A model generated the notes under the pieces. That model searched no databases. It worked only from the letters and a program-made list of their open reading frames with translations, and was not told the origin of the DNA. From the NCBI RefSeq assembly GCF_900110205.1, contig NZ_FOCV01000001.1:310001-374000 (forward strand): 64,000 nt of DNA. The letters are read 5' to 3'. This stretch comes from Rhizobium tibeticum. Lineage in GTDB: Bacteria; Pseudomonadota; Alphaproteobacteria; Rhizobiales; Rhizobiaceae. How positions within the stretch are numbered: the stretch's first letter is position 1; each line of letters starts with the position of its first letter. Position numbers and translations under genes: made by a program. Shown here piece by piece: positions 1-8,245 of this stretch.

Positions 1-45
1 AGCCCCTGCTCCAGACGCTCCCCCCGAAACGCTGATGTCCATCAT
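1..45 (-). CDS. Probable MotD (FliK-type hook-length protein), N-terminal fragment
   Basis: Only the first 15 codons lie in the window (MMDISVSGG...), read off the left edge. The start codon sits one base after the motC stop, so the gene is translationally close-coupled to motC. In Sinorhizobium meliloti the gene after motC is motD, which encodes the hook-length regulator (FliK equivalent). The assignment rests on that position alone, because 15 residues carry no recognisable domain. The start could also be the second ATG one codon later. Confidence 0.45.
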   Translation of the reverse strand, partial: MMDISVSGGASGAGA

Positions 46-46
46 C

Positions 47-1354
47 TCAATTGCTTTCTTTGTTCAAGAGGCCGTCGATCTCATCCAGTTGCGATCGGCT
101 TGACGTCACGAATGCGCTGAATGACGGGTCGGCGTCCTGCTGTCCCCCAACATTGGATGGCGGCGTCCCTGCCGCTTCTCCCACAACAGGACCTTGAGCC
201 AGGTTGGGTATCTCCCCCTGCTCGGCCTCTGGTGAGGCTGCGGCCTGTTCAGAAGTGATTTCTTGACGATAAGATTTAGGGGCGGTCGCTTGCGTCAGGC
301 TTGCCGGGTCCGGCGGGCGAAGCACTTGTTCTGCAATGGCTTTTGCTGCCGCCCTAAGCGCCTGGTCACGCGGGGACAGCTCTTGGTCCGCAATGGATGC
401 GATGTTCCTCGCGGCCGTATCGATCTTGTCCGTCGGGATCGCCGCCATGCCGCCGTAGAAATCGGCCAGCGCTCCAAAGGCGTTGTCGGAATCGCTTGCA
501 AGCGTCTGGGCGCGCGCTGCTGCCATCCGTGCGAGATCACCCTTGCCGGCGATCGCGGCTGCCCGAGCGATGCGGAGATAGACTTCCCGCTGCCTGGCCT
601 CATCCATGAAGGAGAGAATGCCAACAACGTCGTCCGGCTTCACCTCGTGATCATGATTGACCAGCAGCTTGACGAAAAGATCCGCGAACTGGCTCGCATA
701 AGGCGAATGCAGGAAGCGGCGCACGTAGCGCTGCGAATAATCGAGCCCCTTGTCCACCATCCCGGCTTCGACGCAGATCGACACGGAGCGTCGCAGCGCC
801 GCCTCCTCGACGATCGTGCCCGGCGCATTGAGGCGCGCCTGGTCATACAGCTTCAGCGCCTCCATTGGGCTCTTGGCGAGAGTGACGTTGCCGCCGACCA
901 GCGCAAGATAGGGACCGATTTTCTTATCCTTGTATTCGTTCGCAGTCTCGACAAGGCTCTTGGCCACCAGCAATCCCTTGCCACTCAAATATTTTCGCAA
1001 CACATCGCTGATGCGATTGTCGAAGTGACCGTTTACATCGCGGGCGACGAGGTATTCGAGGGTTTCCGGATTGCCGCCGCTCATTGCGTAGATCAGCGCC
1101 GCATCGACGTTGCGGTCATCATCGAAAACCGATGGATCGATGGTGCGCAGGCGCTGATCGATCGTGCCGAGCATGAAGCGCTGCATCTCGGCGGCAGAAT
1201 GATCGCCAAGCACGACGGAATCCTGCACGAATTGCAGCGACCGCAGCATTTTGTAGGGTGCAATGTCCTCCTGATCTTCCGCATACGCGACGCCAGCAGG
1301 GCTCCCCGCGAGGCCGAGAAGCAGAAGCAGAAGACGTTGGTGGAGACGGATCAT
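47..1354 (-). CDS. motC: Periplasmic motility protein MotC
   Basis: 435 residues beginning with an N-terminal signal peptide (MIRLHQ, then a Leu-rich core and a cleavage-like AYA-ED near residue 25), followed by a long helical body (about 30-330) and a Pro/Gln/Ala-rich acidic tail. It matches MotC of rhizobia, a periplasmic protein needed for flagellar rotation that is thought to work with MotB. It lies 3 bases downstream of motB and just before the probable motD, so the three form one transcript. No catalytic motif is visible. Family assignment is by overall sequence pattern plus gene order and is firm; molecular detail is inferred from S. meliloti work. Confidence 0.9.
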   Translation of the reverse strand: MIRLHQRLLLLLLGLAGSPAGVAYAEDQEDIAPYKMLRSLQFVQDSVVLGDHSAAEMQRFMLGTIDQRLRTIDPSVFDDDRNVDAALIYAMSGGNPETLEYLVARDVNGHFDNRISDVLRKYLSGKGLLVAKSLVETANEYKDKKIGPYLALVGGNVTLAKSPMEALKLYDQARLNAPGTIVEEAALRRSVSICVEAGMVDKGLDYSQRYVRRFLHSPYASQFADLFVKLLVNHDHEVKPDDVVGILSFMDEARQREVYLRIARAAAIAGKGDLARMAAARAQTLASDSDNAFGALADFYGGMAAIPTDKIDTAARNIASIADQELSPRDQALRAAAKAIAEQVLRPPDPASLTQATAPKSYRQEITSEQAAASPEAEQGEIPNLAQGPVVGEAAGTPPSNVGGQQDADPSFSAFVTSSRSQLDEIDGLLNKESN

Positions 1355-1357
1355 GGA

Positions 1358-2656
1358 TTATCCCTGATCCGTCTGCAGCAGTATTTCGATGCGCCTGTTG
1401 GTCGCGTTGAAGGGATCGGCCTGATCCTTCAACTTGCGGTCGGCAAAGCCCGAGACTTGGGAGACCCGCTTTTCGTCGAGCCCGCCGCGAACGATCATGT
1501 AGTAGGCAGCCTGGGCGCGATCCATCGACAAGCGCCAGTTCTCGTTCTCGCCCTTATACTGACGGCCGTCCGTGTGGCCGCGAATGACAACGGCGCCTGG
1601 TTTGCCCTTCAGGATCTCACCGATCTTTTCCATCGCCAGCACCATTTCCTTGCGCGGAACGGCCGATCCGATGTTGAACATGGAATCATCGCTCTGGTCG
1701 GAAATGCTGACCAAAAGGCCGCCTTCCGACGGTGTTACCGTGAGACCCTCGGCGAGCTTGCCGGCAACGCCGCTGATCTGCTGGGCGATTTCCTTTTGCA
1801 GGTCCTCGGCCCGTTTCTGCTCGGCGGCCTTTTGCGCCTCGGTCTGCGGCTTTTCCTCGCCCTCGGCATTTCCGGCAGCCGTTTCCACCGGTGCAGCATC
1901 GTGTTGCGGTTTGCTTTCTGCCGTTTCCGAGGCCCGCTCGTCATGACCCTTGCCGGCGTCCTCGGCCTTTGTCAGATCCGCCGGGTTCTCAGATTGCGCC
2001 TTGGCAACTTCGGTCGCGTCTGCCGCACCATCGGCGGGCGCGGCGCTCGATGCCGGCTGCGTCTTGTCGGCGTGCGTCACTTCGACCTGCTTCGTCCAGA
2101 AATCCGGATCGAAGGGGTCGCGATAGGCCTGACCGCCGTCAGCGCCGGTTGCCGGACCGGAATCGCTGGCACCGCCCTCACCCTTGGCGCTGACGTTTGC
2201 CTGCTGGCCGACTTCCTGCGCAATCTCCGCCAGGACCGAATAAGGATTCTCGAAGAAGTCGGCTTCGGAGTAGTTGGTCTGGTCGCCGGAGGTCGAGGTC
2301 TGGTCATCGCCGTTTGCGGCCGATGCGCCCTTGGTAGGCTCGTCCTCCTTTTCCTTCGACTTGTCCTGCTTCTGGTCGCCATCCGCCTGATCGACGGGCT
2401 TCTTCAGGCCTTTTTCCGTGGGCTTCTCGTCGGCGAGCTTGATCGGATTGAAATAGGTCGCAACCGAGGCCTTGGTTTCCTCGTTCGCAGCGTTGACCAA
2501 CCACATGACCAGAAAGAACGCCATCATGGCCGTCATGAAGTCGGCATAGGCGATCTTCCAGGCGCCACCATGAGCCCCGTCGTGATCCCCGCCGCCATGT
2601 CGCTTGACGATGATGATCTCGTTCTTGCCGTGGTGGTGGTTTTCGCTCTCACTCAT
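1358..2656 (-). CDS. motB: Flagellar motor stator protein MotB
   Basis: 432 residues. A short cytoplasmic N-terminus is followed by one membrane helix (about 36-56) containing YADFMTAMMAFF; Asp39 is the expected proton-carrying residue. A long acidic Gln/Glu/Lys/Ala-rich periplasmic linker (about 70-290) precedes the OmpA-like peptidoglycan-binding domain (about 300-425), with the motif RGHTDGRQYKGEN. MotB pairs with MotA, encoded about 17 kb away at 19.5 kb, to form the stator. The unusually long linker is typical of alphaproteobacterial MotB and would leave room for MotC contact. The start overlaps the stop of the upstream FliH-like gene by 4 bases. Confidence 0.96.
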   Translation of the reverse strand: MSESENHHHGKNEIIIVKRHGGGDHDGAHGGAWKIAYADFMTAMMAFFLVMWLVNAANEETKASVATYFNPIKLADEKPTEKGLKKPVDQADGDQKQDKSKEKEDEPTKGASAANGDDQTSTSGDQTNYSEADFFENPYSVLAEIAQEVGQQANVSAKGEGGASDSGPATGADGGQAYRDPFDPDFWTKQVEVTHADKTQPASSAAPADGAADATEVAKAQSENPADLTKAEDAGKGHDERASETAESKPQHDAAPVETAAGNAEGEEKPQTEAQKAAEQKRAEDLQKEIAQQISGVAGKLAEGLTVTPSEGGLLVSISDQSDDSMFNIGSAVPRKEMVLAMEKIGEILKGKPGAVVIRGHTDGRQYKGENENWRLSMDRAQAAYYMIVRGGLDEKRVSQVSGFADRKLKDQADPFNATNRRIEILLQTDQG

Positions 2657-3288
2657 TCCAGAACTTTCTTCAAGCTCGTCGCCCAGGCCGACATCCGCGT
2701 GACCAGGACAGCGTCGCCAAATTCGACGGTCAGGTCGACATCGCCCGTTTCATGATGGCGCAGAAGACCAGCCTTTTCGCCAAGTGTGCTCTTCAGCACA
2801 TCGAAAAGCCGTGCCGGCCCTTTGACCGTCACGATACCGACATCGCCCTCCAGGACCGCCTCGCGAAGGATGCCGGCGAGATCGACGGCAGCCTTCTGCG
2901 ACAGAACATCGGTCATAACAGGCGCCAGCGCCTTTGCGACCGTCGCGCTGACAAGCTCGGCAATCTCACCCGCCATCACGTCAAGCCGGGAGGCAATTAG
3001 CTCAGCGGCCTCAACCTCGTATCGGTCGCGGAGCTCTTCCACTTCGCGCTGATGAACGAGCGCGACTGTTTGCGTTTCCAAATTATACTTCTCGGTCAGC
3101 GCAGCGGTTGCCTCGGCATAGCCTCGGGCATGAGCGCTGTGGCGCTCGGCTTCCAGATCCAGGACCGGTTCGGATGCGATGTCCGCAAAGCCGCCGAAAT
3201 CATTCGCAAGATCGTCGGCTTCGGCGACGGGAGCAACCACGGCCGGCTCACCAAAATCCTTGAGGTACCGAGAAAGCAGCGCGCTCAC
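2653..3288 (-). CDS. FliH-like flagellar export accessory protein (Orf38 position)
   Basis: A protein of about 211 residues from the chosen GTG at 3288, which follows a GAGAGG ribosome-binding sequence at good spacing. The frame stays open upstream to a GTG that overlaps the stop of the preceding flagellin gene (266 residues), but the extra 55 residues look non-coding. The mature part starts SALLSRYLKDFGEP, has a charged coiled-coil middle (AEATAALTEKYNLETQ to about 110) and ends in a compact domain resembling the FliH/V-ATPase E-subunit C-terminus. FliH regulates the export ATPase FliI. No other fliH candidate is visible here, so this is the best one, although it sits with motB and the flagellins rather than with fliI. 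Confidence 0.7.
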   Translation of the reverse strand: MSALLSRYLKDFGEPAVVAPVAEADDLANDFGGFADIASEPVLDLEAERHSAHARGYAEATAALTEKYNLETQTVALVHQREVEELRDRYEVEAAELIASRLDVMAGEIAELVSATVAKALAPVMTDVLSQKAAVDLAGILREAVLEGDVGIVTVKGPARLFDVLKSTLGEKAGLLRHHETGDVDLTVEFGDAVLVTRMSAWATSLKKVLE

Positions 3289-3452
3289 CGAATCCACCCT
3301 CTCGCTGCAGAAGACTGCGACATCTCGCGCCCCATCATGAACTGACAACTCATCAGGCACGGTTTCCGCACTGCGCCTTTGTACCGAAACTATGGTGTCA
3401 AACTTGCGCGAGGATGAAGGGCAAAGCCGAGAAAGCCCAACGCACCCGGCCA

Positions 3453-4418
3453 CTATTGCAGCAGGATCAGCACTTTGCTGGCAGCCGTGTTCAGGATAGA
3501 GATCGCCTGAACACCCATCTGCTGTTGCGTCTGCAACGCCTTCTGGAGGGTCGACGCTTCGTCCATGTCGGTGTCAACGAGCGCGCCGACACCCTTGTCG
3601 ATCAAGTCAGACATATCCGCGGTGTAGGCAACGCGATCGCTGATGCGCGCGCTCATCGTGCCGAGGCCGGCCGCCGTCGTCGTCAGCTGCGACAATACGG
3701 AATCGACCACTGCCAGCATGTCCTTCAACTGCGCGGAGGTCGTGTTGCTATCAAGCTTTATCTCCGTCCCGCTGGCTGGCGAAGTCGATCCGGCGTTGAG
3801 CAGATAGTAGTTGCGTGCCGTCGAGGTGCCGTCCGCATTCAGCACGTTTGCGTCGACGGTCTTGGTGAGAAGTCCGCGATTGGCGTCCGTCGTGTCGATC
3901 ATGACGGTCTGGTCAGCAGGGAAATCAATCGTTTGCTCTTGGTATTCGCCGTTCGTACCGCGCGCGAAACCGCCGATCACGGAGCGCGATATCGGAAGCG
4001 TCGTGTCGCGATTAAGCAGCCAATTCTCGCCCGCAAAGTTCGTCGACTGGACGGTCGTCTGCAGTTGCCCCTTCAGCTCGGTGAGCGTGGTGTTGAGCTT
4101 CGTCTTGTCGACCCCGGCTTCCTGCGCCGTCACGAGGGTCTTGCGGATCTCGCCGAGTTGGTCGATCAGGCTTTCCATCGACGTATAGGCGGTATCGACC
4201 TTCGATGCGCCGACGCCGAGCGCGTCGTGAATGTTTTGCAGCGAGCTGCTGTCCGAGCGCATGACGCTTGCATACGACCAGTAGGTCGCATCGTCGGCAG
4301 CCGTTTCGACGCGATAGCCTGACGAAACCTGCTGTTGAACCGTTGCAACGTCCTTGTTGATGATGCGCAGCGCCGCGAGGGCGTTTACCTGTGCCGAGCT
4401 GGTAATTTTGTATGTCAT
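3453..4418 (-). CDS. Flagellin, divergent fourth tandem copy
   Basis: 321 residues from MTYKITSSAQVNALAAL. An upstream in-frame ATG exists but falls in the leader. It has the flagellin N-terminal D0/D1 helix (QVSSGYRVETAADDATYWS) and the C-terminal D0 helix (LQTQQQMGVQAISILNTAASKVLILLQ-type ending) around a short variable middle, as in the roughly 300-residue flagellins of Rhizobium and Agrobacterium. It is the most diverged of the four copies: IINKD replaces the usual NVN, VATVQQQV replaces LSDTQNAV, and the central domain differs. It probably corresponds to flaC or flaD depending on species nomenclature. Last in the tandem series. Confidence 0.93.
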   Translation of the reverse strand: MTYKITSSAQVNALAALRIINKDVATVQQQVSSGYRVETAADDATYWSYASVMRSDSSSLQNIHDALGVGASKVDTAYTSMESLIDQLGEIRKTLVTAQEAGVDKTKLNTTLTELKGQLQTTVQSTNFAGENWLLNRDTTLPISRSVIGGFARGTNGEYQEQTIDFPADQTVMIDTTDANRGLLTKTVDANVLNADGTSTARNYYLLNAGSTSPASGTEIKLDSNTTSAQLKDMLAVVDSVLSQLTTTAAGLGTMSARISDRVAYTADMSDLIDKGVGALVDTDMDEASTLQKALQTQQQMGVQAISILNTAASKVLILLQ

Positions 4419-4443
4419 TTTTCTGGCTCTGAGTAGGGAAACG

Positions 4444-4485
4444 GGACAGGCCGGCAACCGGCAGCGACTGACCTGGCGTCATGCC
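4444..4485 (-). promoter_or_regulatory. Conserved GGCATGA / double-CCGG element upstream of the fourth flagellin
   Basis: On the minus strand GGCATGA (4485-4479) is followed after 17 bases by CCGGTTGCCGG and a GTCCC string, ending 25 bases before the start codon. The same arrangement recurs before the other three flagellin genes and before icpA. Its role (promoter, operator or leader hairpin) is unknown. Confidence 0.5.
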
Positions 4486-4630
4486 CCCGGCTGGTCCCCC
4501 AGGCCCGGTTTGTCGCTAAAAACAAATCAACTGTTAAGGGAAGTTAACCAAGGCTTTCGACGGGCGCAAGGGCCATGGCTTCAGTGTCGCAAGCCTCGCG
4601 CAATCTTGATTATCGCTTCAAAAACAAAGA

Positions 4631-4657
4631 GAAAGCCGCGTCAAAGACACGGCTTTC
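4631..4657 (-). terminator. Intrinsic terminator after the third flagellin gene
   Basis: A 12-bp stem with one G-T pair and a 3-base loop (GAAAGCCG arms), followed on the minus strand by TCTTTGTTTT. It lies 28 bases past the stop codon at 4685. Confidence 0.7.
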
Positions 4658-4684
4658 CATCTCCTTCGGATAGTGCTCGGCGGC

Positions 4685-5593
4685 TTAGTTCTTGAAGAGC
4701 GTGAGAACGTTCTGCGCGCTGGAATTCGCGATCGACAGCGATTGGATTGCCAGTTGTTGTTGCGTCTGCAAGGCCGTTAGTTTGCTCGATTCCTCTTCCA
4801 TGTCAGCGTCAACAAGGCGCCCGACACCCGAGTCGATCGAATCGCTGAGGTTGGAAACGAAGCTTTCCTGCAGGTCGATGCGGGTCGAGATCGAGCCGAG
4901 CTGCGAGGCCGCCTTTGTCAGGGCACTGAGGCCTGATTCGACGGTGGTCAGCGCAAGGTCGATGTCGCTGGAGCTGAAGCTGGTGATGTCCATGCTGTAG
5001 ATCGAGCCGACGCTGCCGCTCGACGTCCCTATGATACCCGTCGAGGTATCGATCGCTCCCGTAGTCGTCATACCGAACAGAACGTTGCCGCTCGTCGAGT
5101 CATCAAGCACATACTGTGTCGTCTGAACGGAAACCTGGCCGTTCGCATCGCGCACGAACGAGGAGACGACGCTTTTAGTGGAATTGCCTGCCACCCAGTT
5201 CTCGCCGGAAAAGGAAGCGGACTGAGCTACGCTCAACAACTGCTGCTGAAGCTGTCCAATTTCGTCCTGAATCTTGGTCTTGTCCACGCCCTTTTCCGTC
5301 GCGGCCACGATCTTCGCCTTGATCTCGCTGACGATATCGATGGCGCTGTCCATCGCCGAATAGGCGGTATCGACCTTTGCCGCACCCAGACCGAGCGCGT
5401 CGGAGACAGCCGATAGAGCCTTGTTGTCCGAACGCATGGTCGTCGCAATCGACCAATAGGCAGCATTGTCCTTGGCTTCGGCAACACGGTAGCCGGACGA
5501 AACACGGTTCTGGGTGTCTTCCAGATTGCCATTGATGCTGCGCAGGGTCTGGAGGGCGGACATTGCCGCGACGTTCGTCAAAATGCTGGTCAT
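4685..5593 (-). CDS. Flagellin, third tandem copy
   Basis: 302 residues starting MTSILTNVAAMSALQTL. An earlier in-frame ATG at 5659 lies in the conserved leader and is rejected. It has the typical flagellin N-terminus (NRVSSGYRVAEAKDNAAYWS) and C-terminus (KLTALQTQQQLAIQSLSIANSSAQNVL), with a Ser/Gly/Thr-rich variable centre around residues 175-215 that gives many exposed Ser/Thr sites. A GGGG-containing ribosome-binding sequence precedes it. It is intermediate in divergence between flaA/flaB and the fourth copy. It has its own leader element and terminator, so it is probably transcribed alone. Probably flaC or flaD by species convention. Confidence 0.95.
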   Translation of the reverse strand: MTSILTNVAAMSALQTLRSINGNLEDTQNRVSSGYRVAEAKDNAAYWSIATTMRSDNKALSAVSDALGLGAAKVDTAYSAMDSAIDIVSEIKAKIVAATEKGVDKTKIQDEIGQLQQQLLSVAQSASFSGENWVAGNSTKSVVSSFVRDANGQVSVQTTQYVLDDSTSGNVLFGMTTTGAIDTSTGIIGTSSGSVGSIYSMDITSFSSSDIDLALTTVESGLSALTKAASQLGSISTRIDLQESFVSNLSDSIDSGVGRLVDADMEEESSKLTALQTQQQLAIQSLSIANSSAQNVLTLFKN

Positions 5594-5631
5594 GAAATTA
5601 TCGCCCCTTGATGGCAAATCTTGAAAAGGGA

Positions 5632-5672
5632 CATTCCGGTCCGCCACCGGGAACGGCAATCAGCATCATGCC
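5632..5672 (-). promoter_or_regulatory. Conserved GGCATGA / double-CCGG element upstream of the third flagellin
   Basis: Minus strand: GGCATGA (5672-5666), a 15-base gap, CCGG (5650-5647), a short gap, CCGG (5639-5636), then AATGTCCC. It is very close in sequence to the copy before flaB, including GCCGTTCCCGGT. Confidence 0.55.
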
Positions 5673-5759
5673 CGCTAACCGCTTCTTAAGCTTGGTTAAC
5701 ATACCGTTTCGTTGACGGCAGAAGACATGAGTTTGGTTAACGCGGAGTTAACAGGCATG

Positions 5760-5788
5760 AAAAAAGCCGCGCTCGGTAGCGCGGCTTT
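5760..5788 (-). terminator. Intrinsic terminator after flaB
   Basis: The arms GCCGCGCT and AGCGCGGC (with flanking A/T pairs) enclose a CGGT loop, and a run of six T follows on the minus strand. It lies about 47 bases past the flaB stop. Confidence 0.85.
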
Positions 5789-5834
5789 CGATTGGCGATC
5801 TTTCTGTTCGAGACGCCCGGAGGCGCTCCTGCGA

Positions 5835-6725
5835 TTAGCTGCGGAACAGCGAGAGGATGTTCTGCGACGAGGAGTTTGCGATCGACAGCGACTGGATCGC
5901 CAGCTGCTGCTGGGTCTGCAGGGCGCTGAGCTTGGAGGACTCTTCTTCCATGTCGGCGTCAACCAGACGGCCGATACCGGAGTCGATCGAGTCGCTGAGC
6001 GAAGTGACGAAGTCGCTCTGGATGTCGACGCGCTGCTGGAGCGAGCCGAGCTGTGAGCCGAGCGTCGTCATGCTCGTCAGAGCGGTTTCGACGTCCGTCA
6101 GTAGGTTGTCGACGTCGCCCTGGGTCGTGGTGGAGCCGATCGTGAAGCCGTAGATCGAGCTGCCCGAGCTCGCACCGTTAGCACCGAGGATGCCGCCTGT
6201 CGTGGAGCCGTCGAACAGCGTGTTGGTGGCGCCGAGCGAATAGTCGGTGGTCTTGATGGAGACCACACCGCCGGTGCCGCGGACGAAGGACGAAACGACG
6301 CTGACAGTGCCGCCGACGTTGTTGACCCAGTTTTCGCCGTTGAACGAAGCGGACTGAGCAACGCTGTAAAGCTGTGCCTGCAGCTGCGTGATTTCGTCCT
6401 GCAGCTTCGACTTGTCGACGCCAGCTTCGCTGGCTGCAACCAGCTTGGCCTTGATGTCGCCGACGATGTCGATGGCGCTATCGACGGCCGTGTAAGCCGT
6501 GTCGAGCTTGGCGGCACCCATGCCGAGGGCGTCGGAAACGGCTGAAAGCGCCTTGTTGTCCGACTTCATCGTGGTGGCGATCGACCAGTAAGCAGCGTTG
6601 TCGGAAGCCTTGCCGACGCGCAGACCAGACGAAACGGCGTTCTGCGTATCCGACAGATTGCTGTTGACGTTACGCAGCGTCTGGAGAGCTGCCATTGCGG
6701 AGTTGTTGGTCAGAATGCTGGTCAT
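5835..6725 (-). CDS. flaB: Flagellin FlaB
   Basis: 296 residues, MTSILTNNSAMAALQTLRNVN to SQNILSLFRS. It has the classic flagellin N- and C-terminal helices, with a short Ser/Thr/Gly-rich middle (GGILGANGASSGSS). It differs from the flagellin encoded next at 7003-7893 at about 19 of 296 positions (roughly 94% identity), so the two are recent duplicates or kept alike by gene conversion. A GGGGCAATTAA string precedes the ATG. It has its own upstream element and terminator. The flaB name follows the usual second position of the rhizobial tandem cluster. Confidence 0.95.
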   Translation of the reverse strand: MTSILTNNSAMAALQTLRNVNSNLSDTQNAVSSGLRVGKASDNAAYWSIATTMKSDNKALSAVSDALGMGAAKLDTAYTAVDSAIDIVGDIKAKLVAASEAGVDKSKLQDEITQLQAQLYSVAQSASFNGENWVNNVGGTVSVVSSFVRGTGGVVSIKTTDYSLGATNTLFDGSTTGGILGANGASSGSSIYGFTIGSTTTQGDVDNLLTDVETALTSMTTLGSQLGSLQQRVDIQSDFVTSLSDSIDSGIGRLVDADMEEESSKLSALQTQQQLAIQSLSIANSSSQNILSLFRS

Positions 6726-6760
6726 TTAATTGCCCCTTTGGCAGAATGTGTAGGAAGGGA

Positions 6761-6798
6761 CATTCCGGACTACCGGGAACGGCGGTCAGCGTCATGCC
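6761..6798 (-). promoter_or_regulatory. Conserved GGCATGA / double-CCGG element upstream of flaB
   Basis: Minus strand: GGCATGA (6798-6792), a 15-base gap, CCGG (6776-6773), then CCGG (6768-6765) and AATGTCCC. The two CCGG sites can pair around a short loop. Confidence 0.55.
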
Positions 6799-6940
6799 TA
6801 TTGACCGCTTTTGCTGTGCTCAGTCAACTCGCCGTTTCGATAGGCACATAAGACAGCATCATGGTTAAGAAACCCTGAACCATAAAAAGAAAAATAGTTA
6901 AAAATATCCTTCTGTTAGCTCGCCTTATTAACTTGCGATT

Positions 6941-6974
6941 AAAACATTTACGGCCGGGAAAACCCGGCCGTAAA
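6941..6974 (-). terminator. Intrinsic terminator after flaA
   Basis: A perfect 12-bp hairpin (6947-6958 with 6963-6974, arms TTTACGGCCGGG and its complement) with an AAAA loop on the plus strand, followed on the minus strand by a T-rich tract at 6946-6941. It lies 28 bases past the flaA stop and separates flaA from flaB transcription. Confidence 0.9.
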
Positions 6975-7002
6975 TCGCTTCTCAGATGGCTGGTGACGGC
7001 TA

Positions 7003-7893
7003 TCAGCCGCGGAACAGCGAGAGGATGTTCTGCGACGAGGAGTTTGCGATCGACAGCGACTGGATCGCCAGCTGTTGCTGGGTCTGCAGGGCGCTGAGCT
7101 TGGAGGACTCTTCTTCCATGTCGGCGTCAACCAGGCGGCCGATACCGGAGTCGATCGAGTCGCTGAGCGAGGAGACGAAGTCGGTCTGGATGTCGACGCG
7201 GGTCTGGAGCGAACCGAGCTGCGAACCGAGGGTCGTCATGTTCTTCAGAGCGCTCTCGACGTCCGTCAGCAGGTTGTCGATGTCGCCCTGGGTCGTGCTC
7301 GAGCCGATCGTGAAGCCGTAGATGGAGCTGCCCGAGCTCGCACCGTTAGCACCGAGGATGCCGCCTGTCGTGGAGCCGTCGAACAGCGTGTTGGTGGCGC
7401 CGAGCGTGTAGTCGGTGGTCTTGATGGAGACCGCGCCGCCGGTACCGCGCACGAAGGACGAAACGACGCTGACAGTGCCGCCGGCGTTGTTGACCCAGTT
7501 TTCGCCGTTGAACGAAGCGGACTGAGCGACGCTGTAGAGCTGCGACTGCAGCTGCGTGATTTCGTCCTGAAGCTTGGTCTTGTCGACGCCGGCTTCGCTG
7601 GCTGCAACGAGCTTTGCCTTGATTTCGCCGACGACGTCGATTGCACTGTCGACAGCGGTGTAGGCCGTGTCGAGCTTGGCGGCACCCATGCCGAGGGCGT
7701 CGGACACAGCCGAAAGCGCCTTGTTGTCGGACTTCATCGTCGTAGCGATCGACCAGTAGGCGGCGTTGTCGGAAGCCTTGCCGACGCGCAGGCCAGACGA
7801 AACGGCGTTCTGCGTGTCACTCAAGCCCTTGTTGACGTTACGCAGCGTCTGGAGTGCCGCCATTGCGGAATTGTTGGTGTTAATGCTTGTCAT
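7003..7893 (-). CDS. flaA: Flagellin FlaA, first of four tandem flagellins
   Basis: 296 residues from MTSINTNNSAMAALQTL. The upstream in-frame ATG at 7920 adds nine leader-encoded residues and is rejected, because GGGGACAGACTT precedes the chosen ATG. It has the flagellin D0/D1 helices at both ends and a short variable centre. First gene of the tandem set and first after the divergent GT41 gene. Rhizobial complex filaments contain FlaA as the principal subunit together with secondary flagellins; that role is inherited from studied species, not seen here. The strong terminator suggests a monocistronic, highly expressed message. Confidence 0.96.
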   Translation of the reverse strand: MTSINTNNSAMAALQTLRNVNKGLSDTQNAVSSGLRVGKASDNAAYWSIATTMKSDNKALSAVSDALGMGAAKLDTAYTAVDSAIDVVGEIKAKLVAASEAGVDKTKLQDEITQLQSQLYSVAQSASFNGENWVNNAGGTVSVVSSFVRGTGGAVSIKTTDYTLGATNTLFDGSTTGGILGANGASSGSSIYGFTIGSSTTQGDIDNLLTDVESALKNMTTLGSQLGSLQTRVDIQTDFVSSLSDSIDSGIGRLVDADMEEESSKLSALQTQQQLAIQSLSIANSSSQNILSLFRG

Positions 7894-7930
7894 AAGTCTG
7901 TCCCCAAAAACAAAATACAAAAGGAGGACA

Positions 7931-7972
7931 TACCGGACTTCAATACCGGCGATGACGGACCAGCTTCATGCC
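7931..7972 (-). promoter_or_regulatory. Conserved GGCATGA / double-CCGG element upstream of flaA
   Basis: Minus strand: GGCATGA (7972-7966), a 16-base gap, CCGG (7949-7946), CCGG (7936-7933), then TATGTCCTCC. The remainder of the 7894-8245 spacer has no other feature I can support; it must also hold the promoter of the divergent GT41 gene. Confidence 0.55.
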
Positions 7973-8245
7973 ACTCGGCGCCGTTCTCTTGAGCAACCAA
8001 ACCCGTCATGTCGAGAGGCAATCTCGCACCCATTCATTGCCAACTCATTAAAACGGCTGGGGAAACGGCGTCGCATGGGCCGGTGGTTAACAGTCTCCAA
8101 ACATTCTTCGAACGCCTTGTCGCAGGAGCGCACACCGGCTTGGAGCAAGCTTGGTGTGCCTAGATGGTGCAAACTGGGGCGCCGTGTAGGCCAGCGCACG
8201 ATTGGCCACGACGCTCGTTGAAGAAGTTCAGGATGGAGTGGGCTC

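Noticed and set aside
263..2755. An 830-codon open frame on the plus strand opposite motC, motB and the FliH-like gene
   Set aside because: It is the reverse image of high-GC coding sequence; the minus-strand frames encode recognisable MotC and MotB. Its translation is rich in Arg, Leu and Gly without domain pattern.
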